7,381 nt of DNA from Gammaproteobacteria bacterium (GTDB lineage: Bacteria > Pseudomonadota > Gammaproteobacteria > Nitrosococcales > Methylophagaceae). The position numbers were made by a program, and so were the translations under genes. The notes under the pieces were generated by a model. The model saw only the letters and a list, made by a program, of their open reading frames with translations. It did not search any database and had not been told where the DNA came from. Every line of letters begins with the position of its first letter. Within the stretch, counting starts at the first letter, position 1. The stretch covers positions 43,486 to 50,866 of the forward strand of contig NVVP01000008.1 in NCBI GenBank assembly GCA_002402245.1. Reading direction: 5' to 3'. Shown here piece after piece: positions 1 to 5,993 of this stretch.

Positions 1-1
1 T

Positions 2-292
2 ACTGAACATGAAACAAGCCAACAGTTATCTACGTTCCTGAATCAACAAGGTTTAGATATTACTGCGGCTACAGGTAATGAAGAAGATATTGATCGTTTA
101 GCTAAGCAATTTGTAGCCTTATTTTTACGCACTGATTTTTCTGATGGTAGTTATCAAATTGAGCAAGAGCATACCTTGTTCCTTGTTGATCCTAAGGGGC
201 GAATTTATGCCTCATTTCCTTCTTCTATGAGTAGTTCTAAGATCAAAGCCGAGTTTTTTAAACTACGTGCTTTTTATGCTAAATCAGAATGA
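2..292 (+). CDS. SCO1/SenC family copper chaperone, C-terminal part (partial)
   Basis: This open frame enters from the left edge and ends at TGA 290-292, giving the last 96 residues of a protein. The fragment has the end of a thioredoxin-like SCO domain: a 'TGNEEDIDRLAKQF' segment like the family's 'LTG..e.i..la..f' stretch, then 'QEHTLFLVDPKGRIYASFP', which matches the 'vdHs...LvDp.Grl' strand pair. The histidine at fragment residue 57 is the likely third copper ligand; the CxxxC copper site would lie upstream of the window. SCO proteins are membrane-anchored, face the periplasm, and deliver copper to the CuA centre of cytochrome c oxidase or act as thiol-disulfide reductants. The assignment rests on motif recognition in a fragment. 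A more distant thioredoxin-fold or peroxiredoxin-like protein is possible but less likely. Its operon partners lie outside the window. Confidence 0.72.
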   Translation, partial: TEHETSQQLSTFLNQQGLDITAATGNEEDIDRLAKQFVALFLRTDFSDGSYQIEQEHTLFLVDPKGRIYASFPSSMSSSKIKAEFFKLRAFYAKSE

Positions 293-297
293 AACGT

Positions 298-1203
298 TTA
301 TGGTTGCAGTGCTTGAGAGAAATAATGACTTAGCTGTTGCAATGTTTCTGTTCGGGTATAACTGGGCCGCCAAACAAGACCTAATTGACGCATAGCCTGT
401 TTGCTATTGTTAACAAGGGGACGCAGTGAAATTTCTGCATGACTGACCATATCAGAATTAAGTGCCATTTGAGGAATAAGGGTAATACCGAGTCCACCTG
501 CAACCATTTCTATTAAAGTATATAAGCTAGTGCCTTGAACACTGACTCGTTGGGTTGTCGTGGGTAAATCACAGGCACTTAATGCGTGTTCGCGTAAACA
601 ATGTCCTTCTGACAGGAGGAGTAATTCTGACGTTGGTAATTGCTGGGCATGGATTTCTTTTTGTTCGGTTAATGGATGGGATTTAGGTAATGCAACCCAG
701 AATTGTTCTTCAGCAAAGAGCTTATGTTTGAATGCTTTTATATCAAAAGGAAATGCCAAAATGGCTACATCAATATCTCCTGCACCGAGTTGTTGCAGCA
801 AACGCTCTGATTGATCTTCGATTAAAATAAGCTCTAAGTTAACTAACTTTTGGCGAATAATAGGCAATGCCTTTGGCAATAAAAATGGACTAATACTGGG
901 AATAACGCCGATTCTTATTCTACCTGTCAGTGGTGTGCTTTCTGATTTCGCAGTGTCAACCAAATCTGCAGATAGCGATAAAATATGTTGTGCTCGAGAA
1001 GATATTTCTAAACCTAAGGGGGTGGCCATCACTTTACGGTTAGTACGCTCTAACAAGCGTACACCGAGTAGCTCTTCTAGATCTTGAATACCAGCACTTA
1101 ATGTTGATTGGGTTACGAAGCAGCGCTCTGCTGCTTGGCCGAAATGCATTGTTTCAATAACGGTGGTGAGGTAATGTAATTGCCTTAGGGTGGGTAAATT
1201 CAT
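298..1203 (-). CDS. oxyR: OxyR, hydrogen peroxide-sensing LysR-type regulator
   Basis: A complete 301-residue LysR-type regulator, close to the 305 residues of E. coli OxyR. The N-terminal winged helix-turn-helix spans about residues 5-63 ('LRQLHYLTTV', 'HFGQAAERCFVTQSTLSAGI', 'LEELLGVRLLER'), and the effector domain runs from about residue 90 to the end. The decisive feature is 'EGHCLREHALSAC': Cys202 and Cys211 sit nine residues apart, exactly like Cys199 and Cys208 of E. coli OxyR, which form the peroxide-induced disulfide. The segment 'TSLYTLIEMVAGGLGITLIP' is also typical of OxyR. In the family, the oxidised tetramer activates catalase, alkyl hydroperoxide reductase and related genes. 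The ATG at 1203 puts the helix-turn-helix at its normal distance from the N-terminus. The gene is divergent from the rubredoxin gene and converges with the SCO gene. Confidence 0.93.
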   Translation of the reverse strand: MNLPTLRQLHYLTTVIETMHFGQAAERCFVTQSTLSAGIQDLEELLGVRLLERTNRKVMATPLGLEISSRAQHILSLSADLVDTAKSESTPLTGRIRIGVIPSISPFLLPKALPIIRQKLVNLELILIEDQSERLLQQLGAGDIDVAILAFPFDIKAFKHKLFAEEQFWVALPKSHPLTEQKEIHAQQLPTSELLLLSEGHCLREHALSACDLPTTTQRVSVQGTSLYTLIEMVAGGLGITLIPQMALNSDMVSHAEISLRPLVNNSKQAMRQLGLVWRPSYTRTETLQQLSHYFSQALQP

Positions 1204-1227
1204 CTATCGTTAATTCCATTCAATACT

Positions 1228-1250
1228 ATGATATTAATCTAAATTATCAT
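1228..1250. promoter_or_regulatory. Candidate LysR-type (OxyR?) operator between oxyR and rubredoxin
   Basis: An inverted repeat, ATGATA-N11-TATCAT, lies in the 106-nt divergent spacer, 24 nt upstream of the oxyR start codon. Its size and AT-rich dyad form suit a LysR-type operator, and these regulators commonly sit in a divergent promoter and control their own gene. Two CTAT tetramers at 1204-1207 and 1226-1229 are exactly 22 nt apart, the spacing of equivalent tetramers in the E. coli OxyR consensus, but the intervening ATAG elements are not conserved. The dyad is visible in the sequence; binding by OxyR is inferred. Confidence 0.33.
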
Positions 1251-1264
1251 GGGGAGAGATGTAA

Positions 1265-1270
1265 TACAAT
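1265..1270 (+). promoter_or_regulatory. Candidate -10 element of the rubredoxin gene
   Basis: TACAAT matches the sigma-70 -10 consensus at five of six bases and lies 39 nt before the rubredoxin ATG. No good -35 hexamer is seen at 16-18 nt upstream, where the bases are AT-rich and overlap the right part of the putative operator dyad. A weak -35 element would suit a promoter that needs an activator, but this is only inference. Confidence 0.3.
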
Positions 1271-1309
1271 AGTGGTTAAGCTAAGTCATAAATAAACTGG
1301 AGAGTTATT

Positions 1310-1477
1310 ATGAAAGTATGGATTTGTAGAATATGCGGTTGGACGTATAGTGAAGCGGAAGGTCTGCCTGAAGAAGGAATTAAAGCGGGAACTAAATGGC
1401 AAGATATTCCTGATGATTGGGCTTGTCCTGATTGCGGTGTAGGAAAAGAAGAGTTTGAGATGGTTGAGCTAAAATGA
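1310..1477 (+). CDS. rubA: Rubredoxin (55 residues)
   Basis: A complete 55-residue rubredoxin, a small cytoplasmic one-electron carrier holding one iron in an Fe(Cys)4 site. The ligands are clear: Cys6 and Cys9 in 'CRICGW', and Cys39 and Cys42 in 'CPDCGVGKEEFE'. Between them are the family hallmarks 'GIKAGTKWQDIPDDWACP'. Length and cysteine spacing are those of a standard rubredoxin. The start ATG has a good ribosome binding site, GGAGAG at 1299-1304, five nt upstream. The gene is divergent from oxyR. In Acinetobacter a rubredoxin and its reductase are linked to oxyR, so the pairing has precedent. No rubredoxin reductase or alkane hydroxylase is in the window, so the partner is unknown; a role in alkane oxidation or oxidative-stress electron transfer cannot be separated here. 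The symbol is the usual name for such genes rather than proof of orthology. Confidence 0.95.
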   Translation: MKVWICRICGWTYSEAEGLPEEGIKAGTKWQDIPDDWACPDCGVGKEEFEMVELK

Positions 1478-1620
1478 TCACCCTGCCCTTTTTAGCCTTT
1501 AACTGTTGTCATTATTTTATCTCTTTATATAGCTAGTCTTTTGTCGTAAAGTTGTAGCCCAGATAATTAATACGGTTAGCGTTAATTTTATTTATATTTT
1601 TGTATAACATTGGATAGAGA
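1478..1620 (+). promoter_or_regulatory. AT-rich spacer with candidate recF-gyrB promoter elements
   Basis: This 143-nt stretch has no coding potential that I can support and no hairpin terminator after rubredoxin. Possible sigma-70 signals are TTGTCA (1506-1511) with TATAGC (1528-1533) at 16 nt, GATAAT at 1562-1567, and TATAAC at 1603-1608 with no clear -35. None is strong. Because recF lacks the usual dnaN in front of it, a promoter for recF-gyrB is expected here; read-through from rubredoxin is the alternative. Confidence 0.3.
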
Positions 1621-2691
1621 TTGTTAAGTCAATTACACATTACCAACCTGAGAAATTTGACTGATATTTCTTTTCAGCCTGCAAGTGGGATCAATCTTAT
1701 TCTCGGCGATAATGGTGCAGGGAAAACGACATTACTTGAAGCAATCCATATATTAAGTTTGGCTAAGTCATTTAGAACGCGGACGTTAAAATCTGCTGTG
1801 CAGTTTGGCCATAAAGAATTACAAATTATCGCACGCACAGATAAAGATATGCCAGTGGGTCTAAATTATTCTCATGATTCTGGGCTGAAGATTAGACTAA
1901 ATAGCGCACCGTTAAAACGGACTTCTGAATTAGCAGTTCAATTACCCTTGCAATTCATTCCCGCGAACTGTCATCAGTTTTTTGAAAAGGGACCAAGATA
2001 CCGTCGCCAACTTTTAGATTGGGGATTGTTTCACGTGGAACCAAGCTTTAATTTTCACTGGCAGTCGTACAGGAAATCTATTCAGCAGCGTAATTCAGCA
2101 CTCAGGCAGCATAAAAAAGTAGAAGAAATTCAGCTGTGGGATGCACAAATTTCATTACATGGTGAAGCGATTACTCAACTTAGACAGATTCATCTAGAAC
2201 AGCTATTGCTGGAATTTAAATTAATCTTTGCTCGTTTATGCCCTAGTTACGCTGAAGCAAACTATGAGATTAAATATAAAACAGGCTGGCTCAAAGGTGA
2301 GCCGCTAGCTGCATCATTAGTGAAGTCGATTAGTCGAGATCGACAATTAGGCTATACACGTTCTGGTAGCCATGCAGCTGATTGGTCTTTTAGGATTAAT
2401 GACATCGACCCTGCGGATGTATTTTCACGTGGGCAGCAAAAATTATTTTATATTGCCTTATGTATGGCTCAGGCTAAAATTACGGCTCATATCAATAATG
2501 AGAAAACGATCTTACTCTTGGATGATATTAGCTCTGAACTTGATGCCCATCATCAAAATAATGTTCTTGAAGAGTTGACTCGATTGCCAGCCCAGGTATT
2601 CTTAACTGCAACTAATTTGAAGCTAAAAGAGGGGCATAAAATCCACGTGTTTCACGTGGAACATGGCACACTTCAGCTGAAAAACGCTTAA
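1621..2691 (+). CDS. recF: RecF, DNA replication and repair ATPase
   Basis: A complete 356-residue RecF, an SMC-like ABC ATPase that acts with RecO and RecR to load RecA on gapped DNA and helps rescue stalled forks. Visible motifs are Walker A GDNGAGKT (residues 29-36), the RecF segment 'KGPRYRRQLLDWGLFHVEP' (123-141) followed by 'QRNSAL', the ABC signature SRGQQK (269-274), and Walker B 'ILLLDDISSELD' (297-308) with Asp301, Asp302 and Glu306. Length is normal for the family. The start is TTG at 1621: an in-frame TAG at 1615-1617 rules out extension, and the N-terminal strand 'LSQLHITNLRNL' starts immediately. The ribosome binding site is weak (GGATAGAGA). One oddity is 'GSHAAD' (249-254), where most RecF proteins have G-P-H-[RK]-x-D. 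It is followed 58 nt later by gyrB, probably as an operon. Two parS-like sites lie within it. Confidence 0.96.
   Translation: MLSQLHITNLRNLTDISFQPASGINLILGDNGAGKTTLLEAIHILSLAKSFRTRTLKSAVQFGHKELQIIARTDKDMPVGLNYSHDSGLKIRLNSAPLKRTSELAVQLPLQFIPANCHQFFEKGPRYRRQLLDWGLFHVEPSFNFHWQSYRKSIQQRNSALRQHKKVEEIQLWDAQISLHGEAITQLRQIHLEQLLLEFKLIFARLCPSYAEANYEIKYKTGWLKGEPLAASLVKSISRDRQLGYTRSGSHAADWSFRINDIDPADVFSRGQQKLFYIALCMAQAKITAHINNEKTILLLDDISSELDAHHQNNVLEELTRLPAQVFLTATNLKLKEGHKIHVFHVEHGTLQLKNA
2027..2042. promoter_or_regulatory. parS-like ParB-binding site 1, inside recF
   Basis: TGTTTCACGTGGAACC matches the widely conserved parS palindrome TGTTTCACGTGAAACA at 14 of 16 positions, with the central TTTCACGTG intact. 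The A-to-G change falls at a position where known parS sites vary. ParB binds such sites, spreads and loads SMC to organise and segregate the origin region. The site is read in the recF frame as part of the conserved 'FHVEP' peptide, so some similarity could come from protein constraint; codon choice is what makes it parS. Confidence 0.68.
2648..2663. promoter_or_regulatory. parS-like ParB-binding site 2, 3' end of recF
   Basis: TGTTTCACGTGGAACA matches the canonical parS TGTTTCACGTGAAACA at 15 of 16 positions and the Pseudomonas-type TGTTCCACGTGGAACA also at 15 of 16. Its complement TGTTCCACGTGAAACA fits the B. subtilis form TGTTNCACGTGAAACA. It lies near the end of recF and encodes part of 'VFHVEH' (residues 343-348). 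This is the stronger of two sites whose starts are 621 bp apart. No parA or parB gene is in the window. Confidence 0.82.
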
Positions 2692-2749
2692 TCGCAAATG
2701 TGTTAAAATGGCGGTCAATTAAATATATCTCTACTCATGTGGATGCATT

Positions 2750-5164
2750 ATGACAACTGAAGAAAACACATACGACTCATCGAATATTAAAGTATTAAAA
2801 GGCCTTGAAGCGGTACGTAAACGGCCAGGTATGTATATTGGTGATACTGATGATGGTACGGGGTTACATCATATGGTATTCGAAGTGCTTGATAACTCAA
2901 TTGATGAGTCTCTTGCGGGTCATTGTAGTGAGATTAATGTTCGCATTCACCCGGATGAATCAGTTTCTGTTTCAGATAACGGCCGTGGTATCCCTGTCGA
3001 TATTCATAAAGAAGAAGGCATTTCGGCGGCTGAAGTCATAATGACTGTCCTGCATGCTGGCGGCAAATTTGATGATAACTCCTATAAGGTTTCGGGTGGT
3101 TTACATGGCGTAGGTATTTCAGTTGTTAATGCCCTGTCCAAAAAATTAGTGATGGAAATTTGCCGTGACGGTAAAGTCCATACCCAAACCTACACCGATA
3201 GTGTTCCTGATGATCGTATTAAAGCGGGAGCAGATACGGATGCAACGGGCACCAAAATTCAGTTCTGGCCAAGTGAAGACACCTTCTCAAATGTACTATC
3301 ATTTGACTATAAAATATTAGCCAAACGAATTCGTGAGCTTGCCTTTTTGAACTCAGGTGTGCGTATTGTCTTAACCGATGAACGTGATGACCAGAGTGAA
3401 GTATTTTATTATGAAGGGGGTATTCAAGCTTTTGTTGAACATTTAAACAAAAATAAAACACCTGTTCATGCTGCGGTCATTAATATTAAAGGTGAGAAAG
3501 ATGGCGTCGTGGTTGAGTTGGCCATGCAATGGACTGACTCTTATCAAGAGAATATTCATTGTTTCACTAATAATATTCCTCAGCGTGATGGCGGAGCACA
3601 TCTAGCGGGTTTCCGAGCCGCTTTAACACGAACATTAAATCAGTATATTGAGTCTGAAGGTCTAGCTAAAAAATCAAAAGTGACCACCAGTGGCGATGAT
3701 GCTCGCGAAGGCTTAACGGCTGTTCTTTCAGTTAAAGTACCGGATCCTAAATTCTCATCACAAACAAAAGATAAGCTCGTTTCATCAGAAGTAAGAACAA
3801 TCGTTGAATCACTGACCAATGAGTTTTTCCACGACTATCTTGTTGAGAACCCAATGGAGAGTAAGTTAATTGCCAATAAAATGGTTGATGCTGCTCGTGC
3901 CCGTGATGCTGCTCGTAAGGCGAGAGAATTGACTCGTCGTAAAGGCGCTTTAGATATTGCAGGTTTACCGGGTAAGTTAGCTGATTGTCAGGAGCGTGAC
4001 CCAGCCCTTTCAGAACTATTCTTAGTGGAAGGGGACTCTGCGGGAGGTAGTGCTAAACAAGGCCGTGATCGTCGCACTCAAGCAATCTTACCGTTAAAAG
4101 GGAAAATCTTAAATGTTGAGCGTGCTCGCTTCGACAAAATGATTAGCTCTGCAGAAGTAGGCACACTGATCACTGCATTGGGCTGTGGTATTGGTCGTGA
4201 TGAATATGATCCTGAGAAATTACGTTATCACCATATCATTATCATGACAGATGCCGATGTCGATGGATCTCACATCAGAACATTACTACTGACTTTCTTT
4301 TATCGTCAAATGCCGGAGCTGGTTGAACGTGGCCATGTTTATATTGCACAGCCTCCTCTTTACAAAATTAAGAAAGGCAAGCAAGAGCGCTATGTAAAAG
4401 ATGATGCAGAAATGGAACTGTATATGACAGAGCTAGCATTAGCCAATGCCGAGTTATTTACAGATAGTTCATCAGAAGCCATTACGGGAACAGCACTAAA
4501 AACATTGGTTGAAGAGTATCAAACGGTGATGTCAATTATTAACCGTTTATCGAATCACTACTACCCTGCTTTCTTACACCAGCTGGTTGAGCAAGCGGCA
4601 ATACCTTCACTATCAGATTCTTCTGCGATGACAACGTGGTTGACTGAAATTGAGCAACGATTAAACGTTAACTTACCTACGGGAACAAGTTATGGTTTAT
4701 CAATGAAATCTAAAGAAGATGGCTCGGCTTATATTAATATTAGTTTTAACCGTCATGGTATTAGTACCGATTTTCATATTCCTGGTGCTTTCTTTGAAAG
4801 CACTGAGTATCAACGAATTTTAACTTTCTCTTCTAAGATTAATGGTTTGTTCTCTGAGGATAGCCGTGTGCAACGTGGTGAGCGTGAAGAAGACATAATA
4901 AGCTTTGCTGAAGCCGTAAAGTGGTTATTAGCTGAGGCGCGTCGCGGTCAAAATATTCAGCGTTATAAAGGACTGGGTGAAATGAATCCTGACCAACTAT
5001 GGGAAACAACCATGGATAGTTCAAAACGCCGCTTATTACAGGTTACGATTGATGATGCTATTACGGCAGATGAGGTGTTCAGTACCTTAATGGGCGACAA
5101 TGTTGAACCACGTCGTGAATTTATAGAAACGCATGCACTGCAAGCAAGTAATCTAGATATTTAA
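2750..5164 (+). CDS. gyrB: DNA gyrase subunit B
   Basis: A complete 804-residue GyrB, the ATPase subunit of the A2B2 topoisomerase that introduces negative supercoils. The N-terminal GHKL ATPase has Glu45 (general base) and Asn49, Asp76 in 'DNGRGIP', 'GGLHGVG' (116-122) and Lys340 of 'QTK'. The TOPRIM domain has 'EGDSAGGSAKQGRDR' with catalytic Glu427, then 'PLKGKILNVERARFDKM' and 'TDADVDGSHIRT' with Asp501 and Asp503. Numbering runs three ahead of E. coli. Residues about 545-730 form the long insert seen in gammaproteobacterial GyrB, and 'QRYKGLGEMNPDQLWETTMD' closes the protein. Length and insert favour GyrB over ParE. The quinolone-linked positions hold Asp429 and Lys450, as in wild-type E. 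coli (Asp426, Lys447). The start is ATG at 2750; only a weak GTGGA precedes it. It lies 58 nt after recF and ends before a strong terminator. Confidence 0.98.
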   Translation: MTTEENTYDSSNIKVLKGLEAVRKRPGMYIGDTDDGTGLHHMVFEVLDNSIDESLAGHCSEINVRIHPDESVSVSDNGRGIPVDIHKEEGISAAEVIMTVLHAGGKFDDNSYKVSGGLHGVGISVVNALSKKLVMEICRDGKVHTQTYTDSVPDDRIKAGADTDATGTKIQFWPSEDTFSNVLSFDYKILAKRIRELAFLNSGVRIVLTDERDDQSEVFYYEGGIQAFVEHLNKNKTPVHAAVINIKGEKDGVVVELAMQWTDSYQENIHCFTNNIPQRDGGAHLAGFRAALTRTLNQYIESEGLAKKSKVTTSGDDAREGLTAVLSVKVPDPKFSSQTKDKLVSSEVRTIVESLTNEFFHDYLVENPMESKLIANKMVDAARARDAARKARELTRRKGALDIAGLPGKLADCQERDPALSELFLVEGDSAGGSAKQGRDRRTQAILPLKGKILNVERARFDKMISSAEVGTLITALGCGIGRDEYDPEKLRYHHIIIMTDADVDGSHIRTLLLTFFYRQMPELVERGHVYIAQPPLYKIKKGKQERYVKDDAEMELYMTELALANAELFTDSSSEAITGTALKTLVEEYQTVMSIINRLSNHYYPAFLHQLVEQAAIPSLSDSSAMTTWLTEIEQRLNVNLPTGTSYGLSMKSKEDGSAYINISFNRHGISTDFHIPGAFFESTEYQRILTFSSKINGLFSEDSRVQRGEREEDIISFAEAVKWLLAEARRGQNIQRYKGLGEMNPDQLWETTMDSSKRRLLQVTIDDAITADEVFSTLMGDNVEPRREFIETHALQASNLDI

Positions 5165-5178
5165 TCTAATTCAACGAG

Positions 5179-5201
5179 CATTAAAGTTTCATTCTTTAAT
5201 G
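5179..5201 (+). repeat. Perfect 8-bp hairpin just after gyrB
   Basis: CATTAAAG (5179-5186) and CTTTAATG (5194-5201) are exact inverted repeats around a 7-nt loop, starting 14 nt after the gyrB stop codon. The stem is AT-rich and has no T-tract, so it is unlikely to terminate transcription alone. It may stabilise or help process the 3' end of the gyrB messenger. This is structural observation only. Confidence 0.5.
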
Positions 5202-5212
5202 AGCTAAATTTT

Positions 5213-5248
5213 AAAAGGTCATAATTTATTGGTTATGGCCTTTTTTTT
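5213..5248 (+). terminator. Rho-independent terminator of recF-gyrB
   Basis: AAAAGGTCATAA (5213-5224) pairs with TTATGGCCTTTT (5233-5244) over 12 bp with a single G-U pair and an 8-nt loop. The GC-containing stem runs into eight Ts (5241-5248). It lies about 50 nt after the gyrB stop and separates gyrB from the cytochrome b561 gene, which must therefore have its own promoter in the next 80 nt. Confidence 0.9.
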
Positions 5249-5328
5249 AATACTTTAATTGTATTTCATCTTTATATACCTGAACTGAAGGCGAAAAGGC
5301 CGCACACGAGTATTACCCGGAGAGAAAA

Positions 5329-5892
5329 ATGACAGATGTTCCACGGAGTGCTGATCGCTATGATCGCGTACAAATAATTTTACATTGGTTGATTGGTTTT
5401 ATCTTGATTACTATGATTGGCTTAGGTTTGTTCATGGTGGAGCTACCCAAGCAATCTGAATTACCAGCGGGAGAGGAAAGCGTAAGGGCTTTTTATTTTC
5501 TACTGCATAAGTCGATTGGCATAACCGTTCTATTTCTTATTGTAATACGTATTTTATGGCGTTTAACGCATAAGGCTCCACCGATGCCTGCTAGTATTAA
5601 TAAATGGCAACAGCGAGCAGCTGGCGCTATGCATTGGATTTTATACGGCTTTATGTTGGCCCTGCCCTTCTCTGGATTTGCACAATCGATGTTTAGCAAA
5701 TATAGCACTAAATTTTGGGGCTATCCGCTACCGCGCTTAATGGAAGCTGATTCAGCTATGAGAGCTATTTATACCGATCTGCATCAAGCTCTAGCCTATG
5801 TTTTTATTGGACTTATAGCGATTCATATTTTAGCTGCAGTTAAACATTATTTTGCTAAGACAGGGATTGTGGAACGTATGTCATTACGTTAA
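5329..5892 (+). CDS. Cytochrome b561 family membrane protein (CybB/YodB type)
   Basis: A complete 187-residue integral membrane protein of the bacterial cytochrome b561 family, which binds two b-type haems and typically exchanges electrons with quinol; some members oxidise superoxide. Four hydrophobic segments are visible at about residues 15-36, 56-78, 100-120 and 151-172. Candidate haem ligands are His19 ('ILHW'), His60 ('LLHKSIG'), His152 ('DLHQ') and His166 ('AIHI'), in helices 1, 2 and 4 as expected for the family; His102 ('AMHW') opens helix 3. The N-terminal 'RYDRVQIILHWLIG' is a family hallmark. The start ATG follows a good ribosome binding site, GGAGAG at 5319-5324. It appears to be a single-gene unit, bounded by the gyrB terminator upstream and a bidirectional terminator downstream. 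The physiological electron donor and acceptor cannot be read from the sequence. Confidence 0.92.
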   Translation: MTDVPRSADRYDRVQIILHWLIGFILITMIGLGLFMVELPKQSELPAGEESVRAFYFLLHKSIGITVLFLIVIRILWRLTHKAPPMPASINKWQQRAAGAMHWILYGFMLALPFSGFAQSMFSKYSTKFWGYPLPRLMEADSAMRAIYTDLHQALAYVFIGLIAIHILAAVKHYFAKTGIVERMSLR

Positions 5893-5913
5893 TACGCCCA
5901 TTATTCAGCTAAT

Positions 5914-5950
5914 AAAAAAGCCGCTAATAAATATTATTAGCGGCTTTTTT
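5914..5950. terminator. Bidirectional rho-independent terminator
   Basis: GCCGCTAATAA (5920-5930) and TTATTAGCGGC (5934-5944) form a perfect 11-bp stem with a 3-nt ATA loop. It is flanked by six As on the left (5914-5919) and six Ts on the right (5945-5950). It can therefore end transcription in both directions, serving the cytochrome b561 gene from the left and the NADH dehydrogenase gene from the right. Confidence 0.93.
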
Positions 5951-5969
5951 GTTTTCAGTGGAACTAAAC

Positions 5970-5993
5970 TTCTAGTTCTAGTTCTAGTTCTAG
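5970..5993. repeat. Four tandem copies of the hexamer TTCTAG
   Basis: TTCTAG is repeated four times without error. The right end overlaps the stop codon of the NADH dehydrogenase gene (5990-5992). Read on the minus strand in that gene's frame, each unit supplies another TAG, so four in-frame stop codons occur six nt apart. As the unit is two codons long, slippage would change the number of backup stops but not the protein. Confidence 0.9.

Noticed and set aside
560..814. 84-codon open frame on the plus strand within oxyR
   Set aside because: It lies wholly inside the well-supported oxyR gene on the opposite strand and shows no recognisable protein features.
1478..1620. Small gene or structured RNA between rubredoxin and recF
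   Set aside because: No open frame with a ribosome binding site, and no convincing long stem or terminator that would mark a small RNA.
2426..2431. A third CACGTG inside recF, possibly another parS
   Set aside because: Outside TTTCACGTGG the flanks do not fit: the right arm reads GGCAG and the left arm starts AT rather than TG, and the segment encodes the conserved SRGQQK signature.
2737..2745. DnaA box-like TGTGGATGC before gyrB
   Set aside because: It matches the consensus TGTGGATAA at only seven of nine positions, stands alone, and is at the ribosome binding region; no cluster of DnaA boxes is present, so no origin is called.
3219..3461. 80-codon minus-strand open frame within gyrB
   Set aside because: It is a shadow of a highly conserved gyrB region with no start signal or recognisable domain.
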